Shown one piece after another: positions 1 through 8,080 of a stretch of DNA of 64,000 bases. This DNA is from Flavobacteriaceae bacterium PRS1. GTDB taxonomy: Bacteria; Bacteroidota; Bacteroidia; Flavobacteriales; Flavobacteriaceae. The number at the start of each line of letters is the position of its first letter. Within the stretch, counting starts at the first letter, position 1. A program made the translations under genes and the position numbers. Below the pieces are notes generated by a model. It was given only the letters and a program-made list of their open reading frames with translations, was not told the origin of the DNA and searched no databases. The stretch spans positions 1-64,000 of the forward strand of contig RDRZ01000009.1 of NCBI GenBank assembly GCA_003709165.1. The letters are read 5' to 3'.

Positions 1-615
1 ATATTATCTCTAACTGCAATGTCGTGTAAAGACAACAAAAAAGAGCATAACAATGAAGATGGTCATCATACCGAAATGACGGTCGATAATGAAAACCATT
101 CAGATATGAACCACGATAATAGTGATGGTCATCACGAAGAGTCTTCAGAAAAAGCAGATAGAAATGTTGAAACAAGCACCCTAAAAAATGCAGCAACTAC
201 TCTAATAATTGATGCTTACATTCAAATAAAAAATGGCCTGGTAGCAGATAGTAAAGAAAATGCTGCTCAAGGAGGCGAAGCATTGCTTACTGCATTTACA
301 AGTTTTGATATGAGCAAATTATCTGGAGAAATCCATAGGGAATATATGGGAATTTATGAAAGCGCAAAAGAACAGGCAGAACATATTGTAAAAAGCCCAA
401 TAGACCATCAGAGAGAATATTTTGAAGTATTAAGTTCAGATATCAACGACCTAATCGCATTATTAGGAACAGAAAAAACATTGTATCAGGATTTTTGTCC
501 AATGGCTAATAGAGGAAAAGGTGCTATTTGGCTAAGTGAAACCAAAGAAATCAAAAACCCATATTTTGGGAGTAAAATGATGACCTGCGGTAAAATGCAA
601 AAACAAATCAATTAA
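1..615 (+). CDS. DUF3347 lipoprotein, His/Met-rich, 5' end outside window
   Basis: The reading frame is open from base 1, so the true start lies upstream of the window. The visible N-terminus ends a lipoprotein signal (LTAMSC, lipidated Cys encoded at 25-27), placing the product on a membrane facing the periplasm or outside. A stretch rich in His, Asp, Glu and Met follows, typical of loose copper or silver binding. The remainder resembles the DUF3347 domain, which often accompanies or is fused to CusB-type metal efflux adaptors; DFCPMA and MMTCG are its conserved Cys/Met motifs. It heads a cluster with copA and a cusB-like gene, so a periplasmic metal-binding role in copper efflux is inferred. 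The family has no proven reaction. Confidence 0.85.
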   Translation: MLSLTAMSCKDNKKEHNNEDGHHTEMTVDNENHSDMNHDNSDGHHEESSEKADRNVETSTLKNAATTLIIDAYIQIKNGLVADSKENAAQGGEALLTAFTSFDMSKLSGEIHREYMGIYESAKEQAEHIVKSPIDHQREYFEVLSSDINDLIALLGTEKTLYQDFCPMANRGKGAIWLSETKEIKNPYFGSKMMTCGKMQKQIN

Positions 616-625
616 TAGTTTATTA

Positions 626-656
626 AGACCTGCAGGCTTAAAAATCTTGCAGGTCT
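626..656 (+). terminator. Intercistronic hairpin after DUF3347 gene
   Basis: A perfect 9-bp stem (AGACCTGCA at 626-634 with TGCAGGTCT at 648-656) lies between the DUF3347 gene and the haem-binding protein gene. No T-run follows it, so it may be a weak terminator or an mRNA processing or stability hairpin rather than a full stop. Confidence 0.45.
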
Positions 657-671
657 AATAATAAAATTAAT

Positions 672-1124
672 ATGAGGGTTTTAAAAAAAATAGCAATAAT
701 GCCAGTTATAGTTTTGATAGGTATTCAATTTGTACCAACAACATACAATACAAGTGATAATGTTTCAGAAACTGATTTTGTAAATATTTTTAATGTTCCT
801 CATGATATTAAAAACTTACTAAAAACATCCTGTTACGATTGCCACAGCAATAACACACACTACCCATGGTACAGTAAAATTCAACCTGGCGCATGGATAA
901 TGAAAGGGCATATTAATGACGGAAAAAAAGAATTAAATTTTAGCACTTTTGGAGACTATTCAGGTCGAAGAAAAAAAAGCAAATTAAAATCAATCATTAG
1001 TCAAATTAGAGATGATGAAATGCCTATTTCATCTTATACTTTTATTCCTAGAAACGCAAATCTTTCTGAAAAAGATAAATTCATGCTCGATAAATGGCTA
1101 AATAATTTAAGAGACAGTCTTTAA
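672..1124 (+). CDS. Haem-binding domain protein (single CxxCH)
   Basis: A 150-residue protein with an N-terminal membrane anchor or signal (residues 1-24, IAIMPVIVLIGIQFVP) and one c-type haem motif CYDCH near residue 54, followed by the NNTHYPWYSK region typical of the Bacteroidota haem-binding domain family (Haem_bd). These proteins are exported and thought to carry one covalently bound haem; no reaction is established. It lies 56 bases after the DUF3347 gene and 4 bases before the AraC-type regulator, so it is probably cotranscribed with the copper genes. The link may be electron transfer or copper/haem redox in the periplasm, which is inference. Confidence 0.8.
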   Translation: MRVLKKIAIMPVIVLIGIQFVPTTYNTSDNVSETDFVNIFNVPHDIKNLLKTSCYDCHSNNTHYPWYSKIQPGAWIMKGHINDGKKELNFSTFGDYSGRRKKSKLKSIISQIRDDEMPISSYTFIPRNANLSEKDKFMLDKWLNNLRDSL

Positions 1125-1128
1125 TAAA

Positions 1129-1701
1129 ATGAAGCAAAAAAATATTGAAATAGCAGTTAAAAATATGGTTTGTAACCGCTGTATTAAAGTAGTTAGAGAA
1201 GAACTGACTAAAAAAAACATTGATTATACACACGTAGATTTAGGAACTATTTATTTTAATCATTTAATTTCAGAAAAAGAAAAAGAAATACTTAAACGTA
1301 CTCTTGAAAAAGAGGGCTTTACATTGGTTGAAGATCAAGAAGCAAAGGTCATAAATCAGATTAAATCTTTAATTATAGAAAATATTCATCACGGAAAGGA
1401 AAAATCATCAGATCAAAATTTTTCGAGTTTTCTAACTTCAAATATTGGAATTAAGTATTCACAAATGAGTAAATTATTTTCAGAAATAGAAGGAAAAACC
1501 ATAGAACATTATACTATTCAGCAAAGAATTAAACGTGCAAAAGAACTCTTAATTTACAATGAATTAACATTAAGTCAAATTTCATACGAACTTAATTATA
1601 GTAGTCCTCAGCATTTGTCAAGACAGTTCAAACAGATAACAGGATTAACACCAACAGATTTTAAAAAAACAGGAAGACGAATAAAATTAGATACAATTTA
1701 A
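1129..1701 (+). CDS. AraC-family regulator with N-terminal CxxC metal motif
   Basis: A 190-residue protein. Residues 1-65 look like a degenerate heavy-metal-associated (HMA) fold: NMVCNRCIKVV places a CxxC at residues 15-18, where HMA domains bind copper. Residues about 90-185 form an AraC-type DNA-binding domain, with both helix-turn-helices visible (LTLSQISYELNYSSPQHLSRQFKQITG and its preceding helix). The arrangement implies direct sensing of a soft metal ion by the regulator, probably controlling the adjacent copA and cusB-like genes. Such HMA-AraC proteins recur beside Bacteroidota copper genes; the ligand and operator are not shown here. It is separated from copA by 80 bases that contain no clear promoter. 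Confidence 0.85.
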   Translation: MKQKNIEIAVKNMVCNRCIKVVREELTKKNIDYTHVDLGTIYFNHLISEKEKEILKRTLEKEGFTLVEDQEAKVINQIKSLIIENIHHGKEKSSDQNFSSFLTSNIGIKYSQMSKLFSEIEGKTIEHYTIQQRIKRAKELLIYNELTLSQISYELNYSSPQHLSRQFKQITGLTPTDFKKTGRRIKLDTI

Positions 1702-1781
1702 CCAAAATTATGCACAAACAAATTCTGAAGTAAAAGGAAATTTGACGATTAAAACAAATAGAATTTTATTAAGAAAAAATT

Positions 1782-4283
1782 ATGAAACACACGTATAAAA
1801 TATCTGGAATGACTTGTGTTGGTTGTAAAACTAATGTTGAGAGTGCATTGGGTAATTTAAAAGAAATTAGACAAGTAACAGCATATTTAAAGAAAGGAGA
1901 GGTAGAAATTGAAATGACATTACACATTTCTATCGAAAAATTACAAGAAACCTTATTAAAAGAAGGATTGCATTACACTATTGATTTACCGGGTCACAAA
2001 AATATGCATTCACACGACCATCATATACATCAACAAGTAAAAGATGGTAACGGCATTTTTTATTGCCCAATGCATTGCGAAGGTGATAAAACATATGACG
2101 AGGCAGGAAGATGCCCTGTCTGTGGAATGGATTTAATTGAGCAACCAAAATTAGTTATAGCTTCACAATATACCTGCCCGATGCACCCGGAGATTATTAA
2201 AGAAGAAATGGGTTCTTGTCCAATTTGTGGAATGGATCTGATTCCTATGGAACCTGTCGAAAGTGAGGAAAATAAAACCTATCAAAAACTACTTACAAAA
2301 ATGAAAATATCCGTTTTATTTACGGTTCCGATTTTCATAATTGCTATGGCAGATTTAATTCCGGGTAATCCTTTGGGTCAAACGTTTTCACAGCAGTCTT
2401 TGAATTGGGTACAATTACTATTATCCCTTCCAATCGTGTTTTACACGTGCTGGATGTTTTTTGAACGTGCCTGGAAATCTATTATAACCTGGAACCTGAA
2501 TATGTTTACCCTTATAGGAATAGGTGCTGGTATAGCTTTTCTTTTTAGTGTCGTCGCATTATTATTTCCAGATATATTTCCTAATCAATTTAAAACCGAA
2601 AGTGGTACTGTTTTTGTATATTTTGAGGCTGTAACCGTAATTTTAACTTTGGTTTTATTAGGGCAACTTTTAGAAGCCAAAGCACATAGTCAAACCAGTG
2701 GCGCTATTAAAGAGTTACTAAAATTAGCCCCTACTGAAGCTACTTTGGTAACACCGGCTGGCGACAAAGTAATTTCAATTCACGATATAAAAAAAAGAGA
2801 TTTATTGCGTGTAAAACCCGGTGATAAAATTCCGGTTGACGGGATAATCACACAAGGGCAAAGTAGTATCGATGAATCTATGATAACCGGAGAGCCTATT
2901 CCTGTAGATAAGGGGGTGAGTGATACAGTAAGTTCGGGAACTATAAACGGCAACACATCATTTGTAATGAAAGCTGAAAAAGTAGGTTCAGAAACTTTGC
3001 TTTCTCAAATCATACAAATGGTAAATACTGCAAGTAGGTCAAGAGCTCCAATTCAAAAATTGGCAGATAAGATCTCAAAATATTTTGTACCTATTGTAAT
3101 TGTTGTAGCAATTATCACTTTTATTATCTGGTATACCTTTGGTCCCGACCCTTCTATGGTATACGCCTTTGTAAATGCTATTGCTGTGCTGATTATTGCT
3201 TGTCCCTGTGCTTTAGGACTGGCAACACCAATGTCTGTAATGGTAGGAGTTGGAAAAGGAGCACAAAATGGCATATTGATAAAAAATGCAGAAGCTTTGG
3301 AGAATCTAAACAAGATTGATGTTTTAATTACCGATAAAACTGGAACAATTACCGAAGGAAAACCATCGGTAGAGAAAGTAGTTGATTTGTCGAATAATAA
3401 TTATGAAATGCTATTACAATATATAGCTTCATTAAATCAATACAGTGAACACCCTTTGGCAGAAGCTGTTGTAAAACATGGAAAAAACAAAAATGTAGAA
3501 CTGGTACCAGTTGATGATTTTGAAGCTGTTTCCGGAAAAGGAGTACTAGGTACAGTTGCAAGTAAAAAGATTGGTTTAGGAAATAAAAAACTTATGGAGC
3601 AGATAGATTCGCATGTTTCAGAGCACATAGAAAATGAAATTATCACCGAGCAAAAGTTGGGTAAAACAGTATCTTATATTTCCATAAACGGAAAAGTTGA
3701 AGGCTATGTCTCTATTACCGATGCTATCAAAGAATCAAGCAAGCAAGCAATAGCAAAAATTCAACAAGAAGGAATAGAAGTGATTATGCTTACCGGTGAT
3801 AATAATAATACCGCTAAAACGGTAGCCAATCAACTAAACCTTGCTAATTTTAAGGCAGAGTATTTACCAGAAGATAAGTTAAACTTTATTAAGGAGCTAC
3901 AAGAAAGAGGTAAGGTTGTTGCTATGGCAGGAGATGGAATAAACGATGCACCTGCATTGGCTCAGGCAAATATTGGGATCGCTATGGGAACCGGAACTGA
4001 TGTGGCTATTGAAAGTGCCGAGGTAACTTTAGTTAAAGGTGATTTATTAGGTATTGTAAAAGCAATAAAATTGGGTAAAAAAGTAATGAAAAATATTAAA
4101 CAAAATTTGTTTTTCGCCTTTATATATAACGTATTGGGAGTACCTATTGCAGCAGGAGCTTTATACCCTGCTTTTGGTCTATTGCTTTCACCTATGATTG
4201 CTGCAGCGGCTATGAGTTTTAGTTCTGTTTCGGTGATAGTAAATTCCTTGAGATTAAGAAATGTAAAATTAAATATACAGTAA
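1782..4283 (+). CDS. copA: Copper-translocating P1B-type ATPase
   Basis: An 833-residue inner-membrane pump that exports Cu(I), or another soft metal, using ATP. Domains in order: HMA domain with GMTCVGC (residues 9-15); a His-rich linker (about 75-90); two heavy-metal-binding modules of CPMH...CPxCGMDL type (about 94-118 and 131-155); transmembrane helices; the TGE loop (TGEPIP); the metal-channel CPC motif in [11 protein letters not shown] (about 473); the phosphorylated Asp in DKTGT (about 518); HP in the ATP-binding domain (EHPLAEA); [10 protein letters not shown]; and two final helices. All catalytic motifs are intact. The two CPMH/CGMDL modules after the HMA domain match the one in the cusB-like protein downstream, which ties the two genes to the same metal. 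Confidence 0.95.
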   Translation: MKHTYKISGMTCVGCKTNVESALGNLKEIRQVTAYLKKGEVEIEMTLHISIEKLQETLLKEGLHYTIDLPGHKNMHSHDHHIHQQVKDGNGIFYCPMHCEGDKTYDEAGRCPVCGMDLIEQPKLVIASQYTCPMHPEIIKEEMGSCPICGMDLIPMEPVESEENKTYQKLLTKMKISVLFTVPIFIIAMADLIPGNPLGQTFSQQSLNWVQLLLSLPIVFYTCWMFFERAWKSIITWNLNMFTLIGIGAGIAFLFSVVALLFPDIFPNQFKTESGTVFVYFEAVTVILTLVLLGQLLEAKAHSQTSGAIKELLKLAPTEATLVTPAGDKVISIHDIKKRDLLRVKPGDKIPVDGIITQGQSSIDESMITGEPIPVDKGVSDTVSSGTINGNTSFVMKAEKVGSETLLSQIIQMVNTASRSRAPIQKLADKISKYFVPIVIVVAIITFIIWYTFGPDPSMVYAFVNAIAVLIIACPCALGLATPMSVMVGVGKGAQNGILIKNAEALENLNKIDVLITDKTGTITEGKPSVEKVVDLSNNNYEMLLQYIASLNQYSEHPLAEAVVKHGKNKNVELVPVDDFEAVSGKGVLGTVASKKIGLGNKKLMEQIDSHVSEHIENEIITEQKLGKTVSYISINGKVEGYVSITDAIKESSKQAIAKIQQEGIEVIMLTGDNNNTAKTVANQLNLANFKAEYLPEDKLNFIKELQERGKVVAMAGDGINDAPALAQANIGIAMGTGTDVAIESAEVTLVKGDLLGIVKAIKLGKKVMKNIKQNLFFAFIYNVLGVPIAAGALYPAFGLLLSPMIAAAAMSFSSVSVIVNSLRLRNVKLNIQ

Positions 4284-4300
4284 TAATTAAATAAATTAAA

Positions 4301-4897
4301 ATGAAGTATTTAAAAATAGTAAGTATCGTAGTAATCCTTATAGCTTTTGGATGTAAATCTAAAACCAAGGAAAAAATGGATTCTAAAATGAATCATGAAG
4401 AACATCAAGTAGAAAAAACAGAAGATTCTACCAAGAAAAAGCCTTTAAGTCCACACACGGCAACTATGAATATGATTGGCGTCGCTCATATACATATCGA
4501 TTATTCTTCGCCGGGTGTTAGAGATAGAATTATATTTGGAGGCTTAGTACGTTATGACAGTATATGGCAATCCGGAGCACATATGGCAACATGGTTAGAA
4601 ACCAATAAAGATTTACTAATAGATGGCATAACACTTCCGGCAGGAAAATACGGTTTCTTTACTATACCATCAAAAGGAGATTGGACCGTTATACTTAATA
4701 AAAATTGGGAGCAACATGGAAAAGACGAATACGACCAAAACGATGATGTCTTAAGATTTGTCGTAAGTCCGGAATTGTCTGAAAACATTCAAGAGCATTT
4801 AGAATATAAAGTCATAAAAAATACAGATACTAGTGGTAGTATAACATTAACTTGGGAAAAAGTTAGTATTAGCTTTCCATTTGAAGTTAAACATTAG
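4301..4897 (+). CDS. DUF2911 lipoprotein
   Basis: A 198-residue lipoprotein: the signal peptide ends in LIAFGC (Cys about residue 18), followed by a Lys/Glu/His-rich linker (MNHEEHQ). The body matches the DUF2911 family, recognisable by SPHTATMNMIGVAHIHIDYSSPGVR and by GGLVRYDSIWQSGAHMATWLE, PAGKYGFFTIP and DWTVILNKNW. DUF2911 proteins are common exported proteins of Bacteroidota with no known reaction. This copy starts 17 bases after copA and precedes the cusB-like gene, so it is probably cotranscribed. The His-containing linker suggests metal contact, but that is inference. Confidence 0.85.
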   Translation: MKYLKIVSIVVILIAFGCKSKTKEKMDSKMNHEEHQVEKTEDSTKKKPLSPHTATMNMIGVAHIHIDYSSPGVRDRIIFGGLVRYDSIWQSGAHMATWLETNKDLLIDGITLPAGKYGFFTIPSKGDWTVILNKNWEQHGKDEYDQNDDVLRFVVSPELSENIQEHLEYKVIKNTDTSGSITLTWEKVSISFPFEVKH

Positions 4898-4945
4898 CAC
4901 CATTATAGAATAGTTATTATTATAACATATAGAAAAAATTATATC

Positions 4946-6526
4946 ATGAAAAAATATAGTATTTACATCGGAATTTTAACAATTGGTCTCCTATTGGGAT
5001 GGCTGATTTTTGGTAGTTCAAACACAGTAGAAGAACATAATCATGAGACTACAGAAGCTACTACCGAAAATTGGACCTGCTCCATGCATCCACAAATAGA
5101 TTTGCCGGAATTTGGTGCTTGTCCTATTTGTGGTATGGATTTAATCCCAGCCGAAGCCGGAGTAGAAGGCCTTTCTGCAAACCAATTTAAAATGACCGAA
5201 AACGCAATGGCATTGGCAAATATAGAAACGTCTGTTGTTGGTAAAAATAAGGTTGAACATAGTGTTATAAAACTTTCAGGTAAAATAATGGAAAATGAAG
5301 AGGAAAATACCGTACAAGTAAGTTATTTTTCAGGAAGAATAGAACAACTTAATATCAACTTCACAGGAGAAAAAGTGCGTAAAGGACAATTACTGGCAAC
5401 TATTTATTCACCCGAATTGTTTGCGGCACAACAAGAGTTATTAACTGCTGCTTCTTTAAAGGAATCACAACCAGCATTATATAAAGCAGTGAGAAACAAA
5501 CTAAAATTATGGAAGTTATCTGAAAGTCAAATTAATCAAATTGAAACGTCCGGTAAGATAAAAGAAAATTTTCCTGTTTATGCAACAGTTTCAGGAACGG
5601 TTTCAGAAAAATTAGTCGAGCAAGGAGATTACATCAAGCAAGGAGAACCCTTACTAAAAATTGCAAATCTAAATACAGTTTGGGGAATGTTTGATGTTTA
5701 TGAAAATCAATTAAATTTATTTAAAATAGGTCAAGAGGTGTCTATTACTACTAATGCATATCCAAATAAGGAATTTAAAGCTAAAGTGTCTTTTATAAGC
5801 CCTGTTCTTGACACAAAAACAAGAACTGTAAAATTGAGGGTAGTTTTGGATAATAAAAATGACACGTTTAAACCAGGAATGTTTGTTGAAGGTAAAGTTA
5901 AAGGAATTAAAACGAGCAAAGAACAAGCATTAATTATACCATCAACAGCTATTTTATGGACAGGAGAGCGATCAGTTGTTTACCTTAAAACAAATCCTAA
6001 CGAACCTTTTTTTGAAATGAGAGAAGTAACCTTAGGAAATAAACTCGGTGAAAATTATGAGGTGTTAGACGGTTTAAATAATGGTGACGAAATTGTAACT
6101 AACGGAACTTTTACAATAGATGCTGCTGCACAATTGCAAGGAAAAAAATCTATGATGAATTCTAACGGTAAAAAAACAATGACCGGACATGAAGGACATA
6201 TTGGAATGAATACTAATACAAATACAGATATAAGTTTTGGTGTAAGAGGCAATTGTAGTATGTGTAAAAGCGCCATCGAAACAGCAGCAATTAATATTGA
6301 TGGCGTGCAAATAGCCGTATGGGATGTTGATAAAAAGAAGATAGAAGTGACTTATGATACTTCTAAAATTAAAGAAATAGATATACACAATGCTATAGCT
6401 TCTTCTGGTTATGATACCGAAAAAATAAAAGGAGATTTATCGGCATACAAAAAGTTACCTGAATGCTGTCAATATGACCATATGATGGAAATGAATATAG
6501 ATGGTTTAGTAAAATCTTTTGATTAA
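4946..6526 (+). CDS. CusB-like RND efflux adaptor with N- and C-terminal metal-binding domains
   Basis: A 526-residue periplasmic membrane-fusion protein of the CusB family, which links an inner-membrane RND pump to an outer-membrane channel. It has an N-terminal membrane anchor (residues 5-24), a heavy-metal-binding module (WTCSMHPQ...[10 protein letters not shown], about 42-68), the barrel-sandwich/hairpin core (FSGRIEQL, VYATVSGTVSEKLVEQGDYI), the beta-barrel and membrane-proximal domains. Unusually, a C-terminal HMA-like domain follows (GNCSMCKSAIE, about residues 433-443), then a short tail with ECCQYDHMM. No cusA or outer-membrane factor gene lies in the window on either side, so the pump must lie upstream of base 1 or elsewhere. 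It is the last gene of the copper cluster. Confidence 0.9.
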   Translation: MKKYSIYIGILTIGLLLGWLIFGSSNTVEEHNHETTEATTENWTCSMHPQIDLPEFGACPICGMDLIPAEAGVEGLSANQFKMTENAMALANIETSVVGKNKVEHSVIKLSGKIMENEEENTVQVSYFSGRIEQLNINFTGEKVRKGQLLATIYSPELFAAQQELLTAASLKESQPALYKAVRNKLKLWKLSESQINQIETSGKIKENFPVYATVSGTVSEKLVEQGDYIKQGEPLLKIANLNTVWGMFDVYENQLNLFKIGQEVSITTNAYPNKEFKAKVSFISPVLDTKTRTVKLRVVLDNKNDTFKPGMFVEGKVKGIKTSKEQALIIPSTAILWTGERSVVYLKTNPNEPFFEMREVTLGNKLGENYEVLDGLNNGDEIVTNGTFTIDAAAQLQGKKSMMNSNGKKTMTGHEGHIGMNTNTNTDISFGVRGNCSMCKSAIETAAINIDGVQIAVWDVDKKKIEVTYDTSKIKEIDIHNAIASSGYDTEKIKGDLSAYKKLPECCQYDHMMEMNIDGLVKSFD

Positions 6527-6648
6527 TAATTTGGTAACTATATGATAGTAAATATTTTAAATTTAGATTTTTAGTTTAGTTCAAAGAAGTATTTTAGATA
6601 AATAAAAACGGAATATCAATTTTAAATGCAAAATTTATAAATAAATAT

Positions 6649-6782
6649 ATGGCAAATGTAATATTTAAGATACCGAGTCGATAACTAAAGAAAAACAATC
6701 TGAAGAAGATGCTATTGAAGAATTAGAATCGCTGGAAATTGATGATTTACATTTTTTTTACTTTTATACCCAAACCAAATAG
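6649..6782 (+). pseudogene. Possible small decayed ORF
   Basis: An ATG at 6649 opens a short peptide (MANVIFKIPSR) that hits a stop at once. A shift of one base lets the frame continue through an acidic coding-like stretch (KEKQSEEDAIEELESLEID) to a stop at 6780-6782. Codon use in the second part looks genuine, but I recognise no family. It could be a remnant of a small acidic protein broken by a frameshift, or chance. Its end overlaps the left arm of the inverted repeat at 6765-6785. Confidence 0.25.
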
Positions 6783-6926
6783 CTTCACGTATTTTTAATT
6801 GCGTTCTTTTTTCTTTTTATCTTCGTTAAAATTTTAACCGTAGGCTTGCTATTCTTAAAATTTTTGCCTTGCTAAAAGAAAAAATAATTCTACCTAAAAA
6901 CCGAAAAGCTATTTGGTTTGGGTATA
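6765..6926. repeat. 21-bp perfect inverted repeat flanking about 120 bp
   Basis: The 21 bases at 6765-6785 (core CCCAAACCAAATAGCTT) recur as an exact reverse complement at 6906-6926 (AAGCTATTTGGTTTGGG). The 120 bases between are AT-rich and hold no gene. The right arm overlaps the probable -7 box of the first M28 peptidase gene (6923-6930). The geometry fits an invertible segment, a small non-autonomous element, or a long hairpin. No recombinase gene is adjacent. Confidence 0.7.
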
Positions 6927-6930
6927 TTTG
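6923..6930 (+). promoter_or_regulatory. Probable -7 box (TATATTTG) of first M28 gene
   Basis: TATATTTG fits the Bacteroidota -7 consensus TAnnTTTG and lies 22 bases before the GTG at 6953. No TTTG is seen about 19 bases upstream. Its position rules out translation starting upstream at the TTG at 6869 and supports the GTG. Confidence 0.55.
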
Positions 6931-6952
6931 CTTGTTTTTAATTACTCCTTTT

Positions 6953-7990
6953 GTGAAAATATTTTTGTTTACTACAGCATTATCGTTTGTTGGTTCATGT
7001 GCAACGCTTAGCCACAACGAAAAAATTCAAAACATTAAAGACAATATTGTAATTGAGCAACCGGCTAAAATAATGGCTTATGCCAATACTATTACTGGAA
7101 AAGAATTAGAAGAGCATTTATACACCTTTTCGTCTGATGAGTTTCAAGGTAGAAAAGTAGGTAGTCCAGGTCAAAAACTTGCTGTCAATTTCCTTAAAAA
7201 CTATTATATTAACGAAGGTATTCCTTCAGCAAAGGGAGAAAGAAATTACTTTCAAACTGTACCAAAATCGTATTTGGTAAGTGATTATAACGTTTCTGAA
7301 AATGTTTTAGCTTTTATTAAAGGTTCCGAAAAACCTGAAGAAGTTATTATTATTTCGGCACACCTTGACCATGTAGGTATTACAGAAGAAGGCAAAATTA
7401 ATAATGGTGCAGATGATAATGGTTCTGGAACAGTTGCACTTTTAGAAATGGCTCAGGCCTTTAAAAAGGCACAAAACGAAGGTTTTGGACCAAAACGAAG
7501 CATTTTATTTTTACATGTAACTGCTGAAGAAATTGGACTCCAAGGCTCTTTATATTATACACAAAATCCAGTATTTCCATTAAAAAACACAATCGCTAAC
7601 CTAAATATTGATATGATAGGTCGTGTCGATAAATACCATAAAGACAATACTAATTATGTATATCTTATTGGTGCAGACCGTTTAAGTACTGAGTTACATT
7701 ATATTTCTGAAGCTGTAAATACTGAATTTTTTAATTTAGAATTAAATTATAAATATAATGCCGAAGGCGAAAGTCATCGTTATTATTATAGATCTGACCA
7801 TTACAACTTTGCAAAAAATGGGATTCCTATTATTTTTTATTTTAATGGTGAGCATGAAGACTATCATCAACCAACTGATACAGCCGACAAAATAGATTAT
7901 CCATTATTGGAAAAACGTACACGATTTATCTTTGCAACTGCCTGGCAACTTGCCAATCAAGAAAAAGCCATTATTGCAGATAAATATTAA
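6953..7990 (+). CDS. M28 family zinc peptidase lipoprotein (no PA domain)
   Basis: I place the start at GTG 6953. From there the protein begins with a textbook lipoprotein signal (KIFLFTTALSFVGSC), whereas an upstream TTG (6869) would put 28 unlikely residues before it. The product is about 345 residues with an M28 aminopeptidase fold and all five zinc-ligand motifs: SAHLDH, GADDNGSGT, the catalytic TAEEIG pair, NIDMIG and HEDYHQPTDT. It is therefore probably an active exported aminopeptidase or carboxypeptidase anchored to a membrane. Compared with the next gene it lacks the inserted PA domain. The two are paralogues in tandem, 90 bases apart, and probably process peptides for uptake. Confidence 0.88.
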   Translation: MKIFLFTTALSFVGSCATLSHNEKIQNIKDNIVIEQPAKIMAYANTITGKELEEHLYTFSSDEFQGRKVGSPGQKLAVNFLKNYYINEGIPSAKGERNYFQTVPKSYLVSDYNVSENVLAFIKGSEKPEEVIIISAHLDHVGITEEGKINNGADDNGSGTVALLEMAQAFKKAQNEGFGPKRSILFLHVTAEEIGLQGSLYYTQNPVFPLKNTIANLNIDMIGRVDKYHKDNTNYVYLIGADRLSTELHYISEAVNTEFFNLELNYKYNAEGESHRYYYRSDHYNFAKNGIPIIFYFNGEHEDYHQPTDTADKIDYPLLEKRTRFIFATAWQLANQEKAIIADKY

Positions 7991-8080
7991 TATGAAAAAA
8001 TGTTAAATAAGAGCGTAACAAATTTTATCCTCTTTCTTTTTTGTAATATCGCACTACTTTTAAATCCATAATTTTATAGA

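Larger units (their letters stand above)
6527..6952. other. Non-coding stretch between copper cluster and M28 gene
   Basis: About 425 bases without an intact gene. It holds the decayed ORF at 6649-6782, the inverted repeat with arms at 6765-6785 and 6906-6926, and the probable promoter at 6923-6930. I see no clear terminator for the copper operon. Confidence 0.6.

Noticed and set aside
1-6526. Integrative element carrying the copper cluster
   Set aside because: No integrase, transposase, tRNA attachment site or direct repeats are visible around it in the window; tRNA-His is 3 kb away and not flanked by a repeat.
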